DNA of 64,000 nt. Origin: Oceaniferula marina. GTDB lineage: Bacteria; Verrucomicrobiota; Verrucomicrobiia; Verrucomicrobiales; Akkermansiaceae. Positions within the stretch are counted from its first letter, which is position 1. The number at the start of each line of letters is the position of its first letter. Under the pieces are notes generated by a model. The model was not told the DNA's origin. It ran no database searches and saw nothing but the letters and a program-made list of their open reading frames with translations. The DNA lies in the NCBI RefSeq assembly GCF_013391475.1, contig NZ_JACBAZ010000008.1:186001-250000 (forward strand). Direction: 5' to 3'. This document shows positions 44,666 to 54,358 of this stretch, in pieces. A program made the position numbers and the translations under genes.

Positions 44666-44687
44666 GGAGGATTGGCCTCAATCCTCC
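44666..44687. repeat. Hairpin of the GTAGG-type extragenic palindrome family
   Basis: GGAGGATT (44666-44673) pairs with AATCCTCC (44680-44687) around GGCCTC, directly after GGTAG. The layout matches the hairpins at 38583-38683. Located between the nagB stop and its terminator. Confidence 0.45.
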
Positions 44688-44760
44688 GCTTATGGCCTCA
44701 ACTTCCACCGGCAGCTAACGAGACCAAGCCTTCCCCCTGGTCCGAGATTCACCACCAGCG

Positions 44761-44790
44761 CGCAGCCCTAACAGGCTGCGTGTTTTTTTT
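44761..44790 (+). terminator. Rho-independent terminator downstream of nagB
   Basis: The stem CGCAGCC-CTAACA-GGCTGCG is followed by TG and eight T residues. It ends 3 bases before the stop of the convergent MFS-acyltransferase gene. Confidence 0.88.
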
Positions 44791-44792
44791 CA

Positions 44793-47360
44793 TCAATACT
44801 GAACGAATCCACTGTCATCAACACCAGCATCTTCTAACACCACCTTATCATCGGGCAACGACAGCCCGGCAATCTTCAGTCCGGTGTCGGATGTCCGAGC
44901 TACAAACCCGGGCAACACCCGCCCCCATGTCCCGGCGCGATGTCCGTCCTGATGATCGTTGATCCGCGTCTGAGCTTTGGGGTCCGGCAAGGCCATCGAG
45001 ATCACACAACGCCCGCGAACCAGACAAGGGAACGCAAAGCGCCCACTCTGATCGCCGGCCCGCTCGCAGGCGCCCTCGGAAAAATCATAACAATTTCCCG
45101 GCAACTGCCGGTCCTGCCAAATCCTGGCCAAGCGCTCCCCCCCGAAAAAAGCACTCACCCCGTGCTCTCCGGCCAACGCCTCAATTTCCTCCCCACTCTG
45201 TGAGCCCGAGACAATCACCAGCTTGAGCCCTTGAACCAGCGGATACATCACCGCAACCAAATCCCGCACGCCACTGAACCCATCCCAATCCACCATCACA
45301 ACCTCCCCGCGGGTAACCGCATTCACATCCGCCATTTGCAAGGCATTGGCCACCTGTTCCATCGTTGCCTCTCCTTGCACAGCGCAAGCCTGCTCCAGAT
45401 ATTGAGGGTCGGCAGCAAACAACACCTGGTAGGGCAAAGACGTCCATTGCTTCTGATCCTGCAGCAACGGGCGCGTCAACATAGCCTCGCTCCGAAGCTC
45501 CCCCATCTGCACACGCAAAGCCTCGGCCGTAGCCGCTTTGGCATCCATGGGTTCACCGATGTTCACCCTGACGCCATACTGAAGACTGTATGGTTTTTTG
45601 TAGATGAAACGGTTCCGTTCAAAGGAAAAAATAGACCCCCACAAGCCATCCATCGCCACCGGGATCACCGGACATTTTGCCCGCCGGGCAATCATCTCAA
45701 ACCCGCGCATAAAGGCATTCATCGAGCCCGTCCGCGTGAGTTGTCCTTCCGGAAAAATACATACGACCTCGCCATCCCGGAGGGACTCCGAAGCCAGACG
45801 GAGTCCCTCCTTTGCCCGGGTTTTCGAAATCGGAATCGCATCGAACAATCGGACAAAGCGGCCCACGGTTGGGTGCTCAAAATACTCATCGAAAAGCACA
45901 AACCGAATCGGCCTTGGGCAGGCAACCGATAGGATAAAGGCATCAATATAACTAACATGATTCGGAGCCAACATCACGCCCCCCTGACGAGGAATCCGCT
46001 CGGCATTCATCGTCTTCACCCGGTAAACCGAGCGGAAAAGTGCCAACAAAACAAAGCGAACCAACTGCTGTGGCAAGATGCGGGCAGAATAACAACTCAC
46101 CACCACCGAGACCAAAGCCAGAGCCCCAAACTGAAGCCCATAGGAAACACCGAAATGCACCATCGCAAACTGAGCCACCACCGCAACAAAACCGGCCAAA
46201 CAATCCAACAAATTCAAGCCTGCCAATACCCGCCCCCGCTTCTCCGGAGGACAAACGTCCTGAAGGTAGGCATTCAATGGCACCAACAACATCGCACCAC
46301 CACCACCGGCAATCGCCATCCAAATCATCAACCAGCCCCGCTCAATCGGCCCCAGAGCCAAGGCCAGAGAACCCAGCACCATCACCGCCCCTCCGACCGG
46401 AACCAAACCCAATTCGATCTTCCTTTTACAAATGAGTGAAGCAAGCACCCCTCCCAAAGCAATCCCCCCGCTCGCAGCCAACATCAGCCAGGAGTTTTCA
46501 CTACCAAATCCAACACCACCACCGCCGGATAAATCCGATCCAATCTGGATCGCCGCCAAATTGATAAACCCGGCAAAACCCCAGAAAAAGGCAATACCCA
46601 CACTACTCAGCCGAATCCGACGATCATGCCAGAGGTCTTTCAATTGACCAAAATGCTCAAACAAAATCCCAGCAGAAAAGGGACGTTTCCCCATCGGCTT
46701 GACCCTCTCCACACCAAAACTCAATGCCAAACTCGCCAAGGCCGCCGTCCCCACAATCATCAGCGGACCATGCGCCGCTTCCCAAATCCCATGCCCGTCT
46801 ATACGTCTGGCATCATACCACCACCCGGAAATAATCTGCCCAAAACACACCGACAAAATCACCGACATCTCCAGAACCCCACTGGCAAAACCCAAGCGAC
46901 TGTGTCCCACAAGCTCCTTGACGATCCCCTTCTTCGCCGGGCTCAGCAAGACCGACTCCACCGACAACAAGAAAAAACCCAACACCGCCAAGGGCAAACT
47001 CTGCATACCCACCGCGCACACAATCAAGGCAAACACAGCCAATTGCATACACAAGGTCCCACGTATCACATGCGTCTTGCTAAAACGATCCGACAACCAT
47101 CCCGCAACCGGAGCAAACAGAATAAAGGGTAACACAATCAAGGCTCCCAGCACATGTGCCATGTTCTGCCCCAAAAACCCAACTTCCTGCCCCGAATCCT
47201 TCGCTGCAAACACCAACGCCCCGGCCAGGGGAATCAATAAAAATTGCGCCGCCTTGTCATTGAACGCATTCTGAGTCTGCAAGGTCAACAAACTCCAAAA
47301 CGATGCCCAGTTTCGCCGTGTGGGCATTTGATCTCCTGCTGACTCACTCATCTTCGTCAT
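44793..47360 (-). CDS. MFS transporter fused to a PlsC-type acyltransferase (LplT-Aas-like, without the acyl-ACP synthetase domain)
   Basis: About 855 residues using the ATG at 47360; 47351 and 47369 are equal alternatives. The N-terminal ~410 residues are a 12-helix MFS module of the lysophospholipid transporter LplT type (LTLQTQNAFNDKAAQFLLIPLAG, WLSDRFSKTHV). A glycerophospholipid acyltransferase domain follows with PlsC motifs NHVSYIDAF (HxxxxD) and FPEGQLTRTG. The C-terminal ~200 residues include SGSQSGEEIEALAGEHGV and LPGFVARTSDTGLKIAGLSLP. The STGxTGxPKG-type AMP-binding motif of classical Aas is absent, so it may re-acylate imported lysolipids with acyl-ACP or acyl-CoA supplied by another enzyme. 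Strong fold assignment; function inferred from LplT-Aas logic. Confidence 0.85.
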   Translation of the reverse strand: MTKMSESAGDQMPTRRNWASFWSLLTLQTQNAFNDKAAQFLLIPLAGALVFAAKDSGQEVGFLGQNMAHVLGALIVLPFILFAPVAGWLSDRFSKTHVIRGTLCMQLAVFALIVCAVGMQSLPLAVLGFFLLSVESVLLSPAKKGIVKELVGHSRLGFASGVLEMSVILSVCFGQIISGWWYDARRIDGHGIWEAAHGPLMIVGTAALASLALSFGVERVKPMGKRPFSAGILFEHFGQLKDLWHDRRIRLSSVGIAFFWGFAGFINLAAIQIGSDLSGGGGVGFGSENSWLMLAASGGIALGGVLASLICKRKIELGLVPVGGAVMVLGSLALALGPIERGWLMIWMAIAGGGGAMLLVPLNAYLQDVCPPEKRGRVLAGLNLLDCLAGFVAVVAQFAMVHFGVSYGLQFGALALVSVVVSCYSARILPQQLVRFVLLALFRSVYRVKTMNAERIPRQGGVMLAPNHVSYIDAFILSVACPRPIRFVLFDEYFEHPTVGRFVRLFDAIPISKTRAKEGLRLASESLRDGEVVCIFPEGQLTRTGSMNAFMRGFEMIARRAKCPVIPVAMDGLWGSIFSFERNRFIYKKPYSLQYGVRVNIGEPMDAKAATAEALRVQMGELRSEAMLTRPLLQDQKQWTSLPYQVLFAADPQYLEQACAVQGEATMEQVANALQMADVNAVTRGEVVMVDWDGFSGVRDLVAVMYPLVQGLKLVIVSGSQSGEEIEALAGEHGVSAFFGGERLARIWQDRQLPGNCYDFSEGACERAGDQSGRFAFPCLVRGRCVISMALPDPKAQTRINDHQDGHRAGTWGRVLPGFVARTSDTGLKIAGLSLPDDKVVLEDAGVDDSGFVQY

Positions 47361-47521
47361 GCTGCGCATAAGATCAAAAAATAGCGAGCCAATCAAATCG
47401 ACTTTTTCTCCCGAATCATCGATCCTATCAATCATTCATCACAAGGCAGGAGCCAGTATAAGCGCCCTGGCCAGTGATGCACCCCACCCTCACACTCTTT
47501 TTTGCCATCATCCATGCCATC

Positions 47522-47782
47522 ATGATCCTCCGTATTAAAGCCACCCCTAACGCCAAACAGAACGAAATCACAGGCTGGGAAGACGCCCCCATGATCGGTC
47601 CGGTGTTGCGCATCCGTATCCAGTCCCCTCCCATCGATGGCAAAGCCAATAAAGCGCTTACCTCCTTCCTGGCCGATTCGCTGAACATCCCGAAATCGAA
47701 AGTCAAACTCATCAAAGGCCACAACTCCCGCATCAAAACCTTCGAAATTCCAGACAACATCAAACTTCCGGGACAAAAATAA
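47522..47782 (+). CDS. DUF167 (YggU-type) small protein
   Basis: 86 residues from the ATG at 47522. An ATG at 47474 would add a hydrophobic lead not seen in the family. DUF167 proteins are small alpha/beta folds of unknown role, often beside yggT. The family pattern is complete: IKATPNAKQNEITGW, the conserved LRIRIQSPPIDGKANKALTSFLAD, and SKVKLIKGHNSRIKTFEI. No yggT or other usual neighbour lies here. Divergent from the MFS-acyltransferase gene, about 160 bases apart. Confidence 0.9.
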   Translation: MILRIKATPNAKQNEITGWEDAPMIGPVLRIRIQSPPIDGKANKALTSFLADSLNIPKSKVKLIKGHNSRIKTFEIPDNIKLPGQK

Positions 47783-47883
47783 AACGAAGCCCCCTGAAAA
47801 CAAACGCCCCCCATCAAGGGTTCTCAAACACAGGCCTACTTCGCAGACATAAAAAAGCCCCAAGCCTAGATGGATTGGGGGGA

Positions 47884-47958
47884 TGGTGCAGGAAGAGGGA
47901 TTTGAACCCCCGACCGCCTCGGTGTAAACGAGATGCTCTACCGCTGAGCTATTCCTGC
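47884..47958 (-). tRNA. tRNA-Val (anticodon UAC)
   Basis: The minus strand folds into a complete cloverleaf. Acceptor arms GCAGGAA/TTCCTGC close the molecule, and the D-arm reads AGCTCAGCGGTAGAGC. The anticodon stem-loop is TCTCG-TTTACAC-CGAGG with anticodon TAC. The T-arm carries GGTTCAAATC, and the CCA end is encoded. It lies alone between the DUF167 gene and the convergent lipoprotein gene. Confidence 0.95.
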
Positions 47959-48051
47959 GTATCTCCTGGCTTTTTGCGCTGCTCCGATAATCGGAAACGG
48001 TGCGACGCGGGGAAAAAAGCCGAAATCCCGCCGCGATGCAATGCTTTTTTA

Positions 48052-48774
48052 TCACGATTTTCGAATCAGGCGATAAATCCCTGCAACCAAGAGTACAACC
48101 ACCACGGCAAGAGCCGCAAACACCCACCACGGCAGTGGCACCGGAGCCCGCATCTGCATGTGTATCGGATGTTGCTTGGTTTCTCTCAGCTTGAACCCCC
48201 ATTTGAGGGTCCTCCCCTCGTTTAATGACTGATGGGCATTAGTGGTTTCCGCGGCCTTGGGCAAGTGCACGGTATAGCGAAATTCAGACTCGCCGAGGAC
48301 CGACGGTCCCATTTTTCCAAGGTATTGGTCAAAAAGCGGCTGCAGATCAACATTCCGGTCCACTCCGGCAGTCAATCCGTCCAGCGACACCTGCATTTCT
48401 CCAAGCAAGGCCTGCAAGATCTTACCCGCCTTGGTGGGTTCCTCACCATCTTCACCCGTTTCTTCCTCATCCAACAGATCATTGAGTTCCATCACATTCT
48501 CGGCATCAATTTCGATGTTGATGATTTTCTGACCCTTCTGACTCTGCACCTGGTTGGTCACCAAAGACAGGTTCGCTTTTTCTCGGACGGCCTTGTCTAC
48601 GATCTCTACGAGCTTGTCCGCTTCCAAATCAGAAAGCATCATGCCCGGCACCGTGTACTGAACACGCATCTTCGCAGACCCGTCCGCATGAATAAACACC
48701 TCTTCCTCCCCATCAATGCAGCTCGCAAGCATCAACACAGCCAAAGCCAAAACAAGATTCATCAAAAATTTCAT
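48052..48774 (-). CDS. Lipoprotein with C-terminal membrane helix, unknown function
   Basis: About 240 residues from the ATG at 48774. It opens with a type II signal peptide (MKFLMNLVLALAVLMLASC) and lipobox LASC. The periplasmic part has an acidic central loop rich in Glu/Asp (LLDEEETGEDGEEPT). The end has one transmembrane helix (WWVFAALAVVVVLLVAGIY) with basic residues after it, so it may span both leaflet anchors. The plan resembles LppM/DUF3153-type actinobacterial and other lipoproteins, but I cannot confirm homology by eye. Divergent from the MscS-type gene with about 127 bases between starts. Confidence 0.7.
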   Translation of the reverse strand: MKFLMNLVLALAVLMLASCIDGEEEVFIHADGSAKMRVQYTVPGMMLSDLEADKLVEIVDKAVREKANLSLVTNQVQSQKGQKIINIEIDAENVMELNDLLDEEETGEDGEEPTKAGKILQALLGEMQVSLDGLTAGVDRNVDLQPLFDQYLGKMGPSVLGESEFRYTVHLPKAAETTNAHQSLNEGRTLKWGFKLRETKQHPIHMQMRAPVPLPWWVFAALAVVVVLLVAGIYRLIRKS

Positions 48775-48901
48775 CTGAGCCGGACTCTGCACAATCCCCG
48801 AACAACTTCAATCTGGAAAATCAAGGAGGAGGGAGCTCCGCCACCGTGATCGAAGCGCATTACCCTTGCACCACGGCAGCGATTGTGGCAACTCATCCTG
48901 C

Positions 48902-50182
48902 ATGCAAGAATGGCATAACGAACTGTCCAAACAGTTTTTCAATCTCAATCACGCAGATCTCGGCCTGATCAAGGGGCTGCTGGTCGACGCCATTTTGTTT
49001 TCCCTCGTTCTGGCTCTGGCGGCTCTGGCGTATTATCTCGTCCGCAATATTCTGGTCCGGGTCGTTAACAAGGTGGTGCACAAAACCAAGAATACCTGGG
49101 ATGACGAACTGCTGCAGAGTAAACTCCTCACTTGGGTCGCCTTACTCGTCCCCACCGTGATCATTTGGAACGCCGCTCCGCTGGCGATTACCACCGAACA
49201 TGCGGGCTACCCGTTTTTTGCAGACTTGGTCCAGGTCGCAGCCCGAGTCACCGTCATCATCCTGTCCTTCCTTGCAGCCAACTCCCTGCTCAATATCGTC
49301 GAACGCATCTACGAGCGGTATGAAGTTTCCCGGGAACTCCCGATCAAGAGCCTGATCCAGGTGATCCGAATCATTCTGGTCCTCGCCTCTCTGATCTTCA
49401 TCATCTCCACCCTACTCAATAAATCCCCTGTCCTGATCTTCTCCGGTCTGGGGGCCATGACGGCCATCATGATGCTGATCTTCAAGGACTCCATCCTCGG
49501 GCTTGTCGCCGGAGTCCAACTTTCTGCCAACCGCATGGTTGCCCGCGGCGATTGGATCGAAATGCCCAAATTCGGAGCCGATGGAGACGTCCTCGAAGTC
49601 GCACTCACCACCGTCAAGGTGCGCAACTGGGATATGACCATCACCACCATCCCGACCTACGCACTCATCTCCGACAGCTTTAAAAACTGGCGTGGTATGA
49701 GTAACTCCGGGGTGCGCCGGATCAAGCGGGCCATCAACATCGACATGTCCACCGTAGGTTTCCTCAACGACAGCATGCTCAGCAAAATGCAGCAAATCAA
49801 TCTGCTCAAACCTTACCTCGCAAAAAAACAAAAAGAGATCGATGAATGGAACACATCCCAGCCAGAGGAAGGAAAAAATAACCCAGTAAATGCACGCGCG
49901 CTCACCAACCTCGGCACCTTCCGAGCCTACTGCGAGCAATACCTGAAAAATCATCCGAAAATCGATGACCAACACACCCTACTCGTGAGACAACTCCAAC
50001 CGACCGATCACGGCATCCCCATCGAGCTCTATATCTTTACCAACGACAACCGCTGGGTTCATTACGAAGGCATCCAATCCGACATCTTCGACCATCTGCT
50101 CTCGGTGCTTCCCGAGTTTGGTTTACGGGCATTTCAAAGCCCGAGCGATCATTGCTTCAAGACGGCTCTCCAGGGCCGCTAA
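48902..50182 (+). CDS. MscS-family mechanosensitive channel (YbdG-like)
   Basis: 426 residues from the ATG at 48902 (MQEWHNELSKQFFNLNHADL). Five hydrophobic helices precede the pore-lining TM3 segment (GLGAMTAIMMLIFKDSILGL). The conserved MscS beta domain follows (GDWIEMPKFGADGDVLEVALTTVKVRNWD, then TIPTYALISDSFKNWRGM). A hydrophilic C-terminal domain of about 160 residues contains an insertion (EIDEWNTSQPEEGKNNP) typical of YbdG-like rather than minimal MscS channels. It protects against osmotic downshift. The upstream extension to 48866 lacks an ATG and is dropped. The next gene cysS begins 42 bases later. Confidence 0.9.
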   Translation: MQEWHNELSKQFFNLNHADLGLIKGLLVDAILFSLVLALAALAYYLVRNILVRVVNKVVHKTKNTWDDELLQSKLLTWVALLVPTVIIWNAAPLAITTEHAGYPFFADLVQVAARVTVIILSFLAANSLLNIVERIYERYEVSRELPIKSLIQVIRIILVLASLIFIISTLLNKSPVLIFSGLGAMTAIMMLIFKDSILGLVAGVQLSANRMVARGDWIEMPKFGADGDVLEVALTTVKVRNWDMTITTIPTYALISDSFKNWRGMSNSGVRRIKRAINIDMSTVGFLNDSMLSKMQQINLLKPYLAKKQKEIDEWNTSQPEEGKNNPVNARALTNLGTFRAYCEQYLKNHPKIDDQHTLLVRQLQPTDHGIPIELYIFTNDNRWVHYEGIQSDIFDHLLSVLPEFGLRAFQSPSDHCFKTALQGR

Positions 50183-50224
50183 TCCACCTCACTCCTTTTA
50201 ACTGATAACCGATAACTCATAACT

Positions 50225-51619
50225 GTGAAACTCCACGACACCCTGACCCGCAAGCAACGCGAACTCTCCCCGATCGACGGCAAAACCTTCCGCTTCTACT
50301 GCTGTGGCCCCACCGTCTATGGTCCGGCCCATATTGGAAACTTCCGGACTTTCGTCATGCACGATGTCTTCCGCCGGGTGCTCGAAACCGAAGGCACCCC
50401 CACCCTGCATGTGCGCAACATCACCGACGTCGATGACAAAACCATCCGCGACGCCCAGGCATCCGGAAAATCCCTCAAGGAGTTCACTTCATACTGGACC
50501 GAGAAGTTCCACGCCGACTGCGAGGCTCTCGGCTGCCTGCCGCCGCACATCGAACCCAGCGCCATCGAACACATCCCTCAACAGATCGCGATGATCGAAC
50601 AACTCATCGAAAAAGGACACGCCTACCCATCCGGTGACGGTTCGGTCTACTTCAGCGTCTCCTCTTTCCCAGAATACGGTCAACTGTCCCATCTCGACAC
50701 CCGCGAGCTCGATCTCGGCAAAACCCAGAACCAACGCGCCGATGCCGACGAGTATGAAAAAGACTCCGTCGCCGACTTCGTTCTATGGAAATCACGCAAG
50801 CCCGAAGATGGTGATAACTACTGGTCATCCCCCTGGGGCGATGGCCGTCCCGGCTGGCACCTTGAGTGCTCCGCCATGATCAAAGAATACCTCGGTGAAA
50901 ACTTCGACCTCCATTCCGGCGGCGTGGATCTCGTCTTTCCCCACCACGAAAATGAAATCGCCCAAAGCCGGTGCTCCTGCGGCGGGGACTTCGCGGCCCA
51001 TTGGTTCCACATCACCCACCTGATGGTCGACGGAGGGAAGATGTCGAAATCACTCGGCAACCTCTACACCATCGATGATCTCGCCGAAAAAGGACACTCC
51101 GCCATGGAGGTTCGCTACGTGCTCATCTCCGGCCACTACCGGAAACAGCTGAACTTCACGCTCGACTCCCTACACGCCGCTCAGGAGGCACTGCAAAAAC
51201 TCGCCAAAGGCCGTGCGGCCCTCGCATCGGCTGGAGGTGACTCATCCAACATTCAGGCCGACATTCGGAGCTCAGCATTCGCCCCCGCACTCGAGGCGCT
51301 GAACAAGGACCTCAATACTCCGGCAGCCTTGGGGCATCTTTTCTCAGGACTGAAAGCTGCCCAAAAACTCTCCGGTGAAGAAGCCGCTGCCAACCTCGCA
51401 GCATTCGACAGCCTGCTCAGCGCCCTTGGTCTTGAGCTCCCAGCCATCGAGGAGGCCGCCAATACCGACATCCCAGCCGATATTCAAGACCTCGCCGAAC
51501 GCCGCAGGCAAGCCAAACAAAACAAAGACTGGGCAGCCTCCGACCAACTCCGCGACGAACTGGCAGCCCTTGGCTGGACGATCAAAGACAACCCGGACGG
51601 GTATGAACTCACTCAATAA
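50225..51619 (+). CDS. cysS: Cysteinyl-tRNA synthetase
   Basis: 464 residues with a GTG start at 50225, supported because the family start (LHDTLTRKQREL) follows at once. Class I features: AHIGNFRTFVMHD, zinc ligands including the first Cys in FYCCGPTVYGP, then Cys in WHLECSAMI and His in FPHHENEIAQS, and the catalytic loop GKMSKSLGN. The C-terminal helical tRNA-binding domain is complete and ends AALGWTIKDNPDGYEL. The upstream region shows a short ATAAC-repeat (AACTGATAACCGATAACTCATAACT at 50200-50224) with no obvious function. Confidence 0.97.
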   Translation: MKLHDTLTRKQRELSPIDGKTFRFYCCGPTVYGPAHIGNFRTFVMHDVFRRVLETEGTPTLHVRNITDVDDKTIRDAQASGKSLKEFTSYWTEKFHADCEALGCLPPHIEPSAIEHIPQQIAMIEQLIEKGHAYPSGDGSVYFSVSSFPEYGQLSHLDTRELDLGKTQNQRADADEYEKDSVADFVLWKSRKPEDGDNYWSSPWGDGRPGWHLECSAMIKEYLGENFDLHSGGVDLVFPHHENEIAQSRCSCGGDFAAHWFHITHLMVDGGKMSKSLGNLYTIDDLAEKGHSAMEVRYVLISGHYRKQLNFTLDSLHAAQEALQKLAKGRAALASAGGDSSNIQADIRSSAFAPALEALNKDLNTPAALGHLFSGLKAAQKLSGEEAAANLAAFDSLLSALGLELPAIEEAANTDIPADIQDLAERRRQAKQNKDWAASDQLRDELAALGWTIKDNPDGYELTQ

Positions 51620-51632
51620 TCAACGATCTCAG

Positions 51633-54251
51633 CTATTGACTCGAAATTTTGTGCTGTAAAAGGTACTCTCCCCCACCTTCAGCTCGCACCCTAATCAAGA
51701 CAGGGTGAGTCATACCAGCAGCAGACTTATCGACAGCCCAAGTGATTACCCCTTCACGGGTAAGCACCATCCCATCCGGCCCTTCGACCAACTCATATTG
51801 TAATGGAGCCTGAGACGAGGATGCCATTTTGAGTGTGACCGTGACTTGATCACCCACCGAGACGAGCGAAGGGAGATAAGTCAACGGGTATAAATAATCG
51901 ACGCCCTTGGATTTCAAATATTGCCAACAATCAAATTTTCGAACAATCAACGTCCGATTATCCAAAGGAACGGTGCATAACAAACCGAGATGAGCATTGT
52001 AAAAAAAACGTTTATTCCATGTCAGAGGATCTTCAGGGGTTTGGCTGAATTTAAACTTTAGCTGACTCTGGTCAAACTCCGGCAAATCAACGGCATTTTC
52101 AAGAATACTTTTATGCCGCAGAGCATCATATAGCCCCAATGACAAGTCTTGATGAGCCTCCCGCCCATTGTCAGGCATAGGAACCTGGCAGACAAGCCCC
52201 GTCATTGTAGTAGGGATAAATGCAGGATGCTTCATTGTTCCTCTCTGAGAACTTTGTTGATACCCAGCTAACACAGCTCCCTTAAAGGAAGTGTAACAGT
52301 ATTGCCCTAATGGATCAGGGCTTAACCAACCACTGCCCCCATACTCCCCTTTGGCCATTCCCCCTTGTCCAGAGTAATAGACCATGGTCTTACCAGAAGA
52401 GCTATAAGCGTTGGTATAGGCTCCATATGCATGTCCTGTCAGAGATGATGAAAAATGTAAATTTTTGGTTAATCCCGCACTAGGGGGATCGATAGCGATC
52501 AGCTTACCAGTTTTAAAATCCCGGAATTCAAAACGGTACATTCCAGCGGATTCAATCGCATCATAATAAACACCTACAATCTGCGATGCTCCAGCTCCCA
52601 CACTCAGCCCCAAAATGTGCCCTGATACCCATGGGGCAGATTGTCCGGATTTTGCCAACGGCTCATAATCCCAATGCTGTACCCGATTCCCCTTCGCAAT
52701 TAATAGCTGTCTGGCTCCAGCTCCAAAAGTAACGTTTTCTGCCCCATATGGAATCTCACCGTGGACTTGGCCGGCAGCGCAATCAACAACCACCAATTTC
52801 CTTTGGCTCCTGATATCTGCCACCAGATAACGCCCTCCCGCGCCCCACGCCACATCATAAATTTCACCATCAAACAATATTTCCCTTTTGTCTTGAGCAA
52901 ACAATTCCGGATTACCGGCATAAGGATCAAACCCCGAACTATACGGGCTGCCCTGAGACATCAAACTTGATGTTGATCCGACAAGAGGAACATTCACGGT
53001 CTGTTGTGACGTATATGCCTCATCCTTCACTACAACCTTAAGTCCTAACGCCTCACGGGCTAACCTGACTGGTCGCAAAGCAATCGCATGCCAATTTTTC
53101 ATGGCTATAGGAGTCTTCCGCTGATCATTCAACTTTTGAATCGACTCAAGACCGACAATCACACCTCGGTATTCCTGTCCTTGATGCCCCAAAACCAATT
53201 GTCTGGAAGGTAAAATCATGCTGATATCTGACAGCATCATTTGGTGCACCCCCACCGTCACTTTTTGGTCACAAATGGCTGTCGTCGAGGTATGGGTATA
53301 TCTTCCCGATGACTGGATAAAACTCGCTCGAATAGAATAGGAATCCACCTGAGAATGCCCCGTCACAGGAACGCCTCTGACCTTGAACTTAGAATCTCCC
53401 AAGTGGATCACCTTAATTTCACGATCATCCATCTGCCGACTTAGGAAATACGCCTTCACCGAGGTTTTTCTGCTACTAGGCACCAGGTAATCCAATTCAA
53501 AGCCAACCTCGAGAGGCTTCCCCCGATCCCCATAACTAATAGGCTCGATCTTATCGACTTCCACCCGTGCCGACTTAATCAGCAAATTCAAATGATCTGT
53601 CCCAATTGCGAAATTTAAATTTGATCCCACAATGGTAGACACGGCAACGCCTACAACCTCACCCTTTTTGTTAACAACGGGTCCGCCTGAATTACCAGGA
53701 TTCAACTTGGCATCTATTTGTATGCGCCCAACCGTTTTTCCATCAGACCGAACCGATGTTATCTTACCCGTACTGATTGTCGCCGCTGGGTTATCTCTAC
53801 CAAAAGCTAGAGCATCTCCCAAAGGAAAGCCTGAAACCATGATAGCTTCGGTTTCTTTTAACTTCGACGGAGATCCAAATTTAAGGGCCGGAGCCTCCCT
53901 CGCATCAGTTTTCAGAATAGCCAAATCAAGTTCGGGTGATTTTCTCACCACCAGTGCCAAAACCTCTTTCTCCAAGGCCACACCTGAATTGAGAACCAAT
54001 GTCACATTCTCTCCTTCAGCAACCCCGTCCACCACATGAGCGCATGTAGCAAAATACCCTTGTGTCGAAATACAAAAGGCTGACCCTTGCATTCCAGTCT
54101 GTTTCACTTTGACGAAAGCTGTTGCCTTTTTAACGGAATTAACGGTGTGACTCGATTGGGCCGAAATCGGGCCAACGATCAAACAGCTAGCAAGGCAAAA
54201 CAAAACACAACGAGCACCCCCTCTCAAAAAACGAATTGAAACAATCATCAT
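51633..54251 (-). CDS. Secreted trypsin-like serine protease with C-terminal propeller-like and Ig-like segments
   Basis: 872 residues with a signal peptide (CVLFCLASCLIVGPISAQ). The catalytic triad of an S1C/HtrA-type trypsin domain is intact: His72 in YFATCAHVVDG, Asp109 in ELDLAILK, Ser188 in LNPGNSGGPVVN. It lacks a recognisable PDZ domain; instead residues 240-450 are beta-rich and about 460-720 form WD40-like blades (VAWGAGGRYLVAD, VTFGAGARQLLIAKGNRVQHWD). The end has an Ig-like/cadherin-like unit (VEGPDGMVLTREGVITWAV) whose pattern recurs in the divergent lipoprotein. AT-richer than the neighbourhood. Divergent from the lipoprotein gene at 54359, suggesting a shared job such as surface sensing and processing. 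Confidence 0.88.
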   Translation of the reverse strand: MMIVSIRFLRGGARCVLFCLASCLIVGPISAQSSHTVNSVKKATAFVKVKQTGMQGSAFCISTQGYFATCAHVVDGVAEGENVTLVLNSGVALEKEVLALVVRKSPELDLAILKTDAREAPALKFGSPSKLKETEAIMVSGFPLGDALAFGRDNPAATISTGKITSVRSDGKTVGRIQIDAKLNPGNSGGPVVNKKGEVVGVAVSTIVGSNLNFAIGTDHLNLLIKSARVEVDKIEPISYGDRGKPLEVGFELDYLVPSSRKTSVKAYFLSRQMDDREIKVIHLGDSKFKVRGVPVTGHSQVDSYSIRASFIQSSGRYTHTSTTAICDQKVTVGVHQMMLSDISMILPSRQLVLGHQGQEYRGVIVGLESIQKLNDQRKTPIAMKNWHAIALRPVRLAREALGLKVVVKDEAYTSQQTVNVPLVGSTSSLMSQGSPYSSGFDPYAGNPELFAQDKREILFDGEIYDVAWGAGGRYLVADIRSQRKLVVVDCAAGQVHGEIPYGAENVTFGAGARQLLIAKGNRVQHWDYEPLAKSGQSAPWVSGHILGLSVGAGASQIVGVYYDAIESAGMYRFEFRDFKTGKLIAIDPPSAGLTKNLHFSSSLTGHAYGAYTNAYSSSGKTMVYYSGQGGMAKGEYGGSGWLSPDPLGQYCYTSFKGAVLAGYQQSSQRGTMKHPAFIPTTMTGLVCQVPMPDNGREAHQDLSLGLYDALRHKSILENAVDLPEFDQSQLKFKFSQTPEDPLTWNKRFFYNAHLGLLCTVPLDNRTLIVRKFDCWQYLKSKGVDYLYPLTYLPSLVSVGDQVTVTLKMASSSQAPLQYELVEGPDGMVLTREGVITWAVDKSAAGMTHPVLIRVRAEGGGEYLLQHKISSQ

Positions 54252-54261
54252 AGCAACTTGA

Positions 54262-54277
54262 ACTCACTTATGTGAGT
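54262..54277. promoter_or_regulatory. Inverted repeat ACTCAC-TTAT-GTGAGT between the divergent protease and lipoprotein genes
   Basis: A perfect 6-bp two-fold symmetric site lies 11 bases from the protease start and about 80 bases from the lipoprotein start, within the only AT-rich gap between them. A candidate shared operator; no binder identified. Confidence 0.4.
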
Positions 54278-54358
54278 CCACCCTATTCCAGGAGAATTGC
54301 ATGTAAATCTTAATTGTTATCTTTACTTCTGGTTTAATCTCATTTTGCTTAATTCATC

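Noticed and set aside
46040-46435. Proline-rich plus-strand frame inside the MFS-acyltransferase gene
   Set aside because: It lies antisense to the clear membrane protein; Pro/Thr/His-rich text is the usual shadow of hydrophobic codons.
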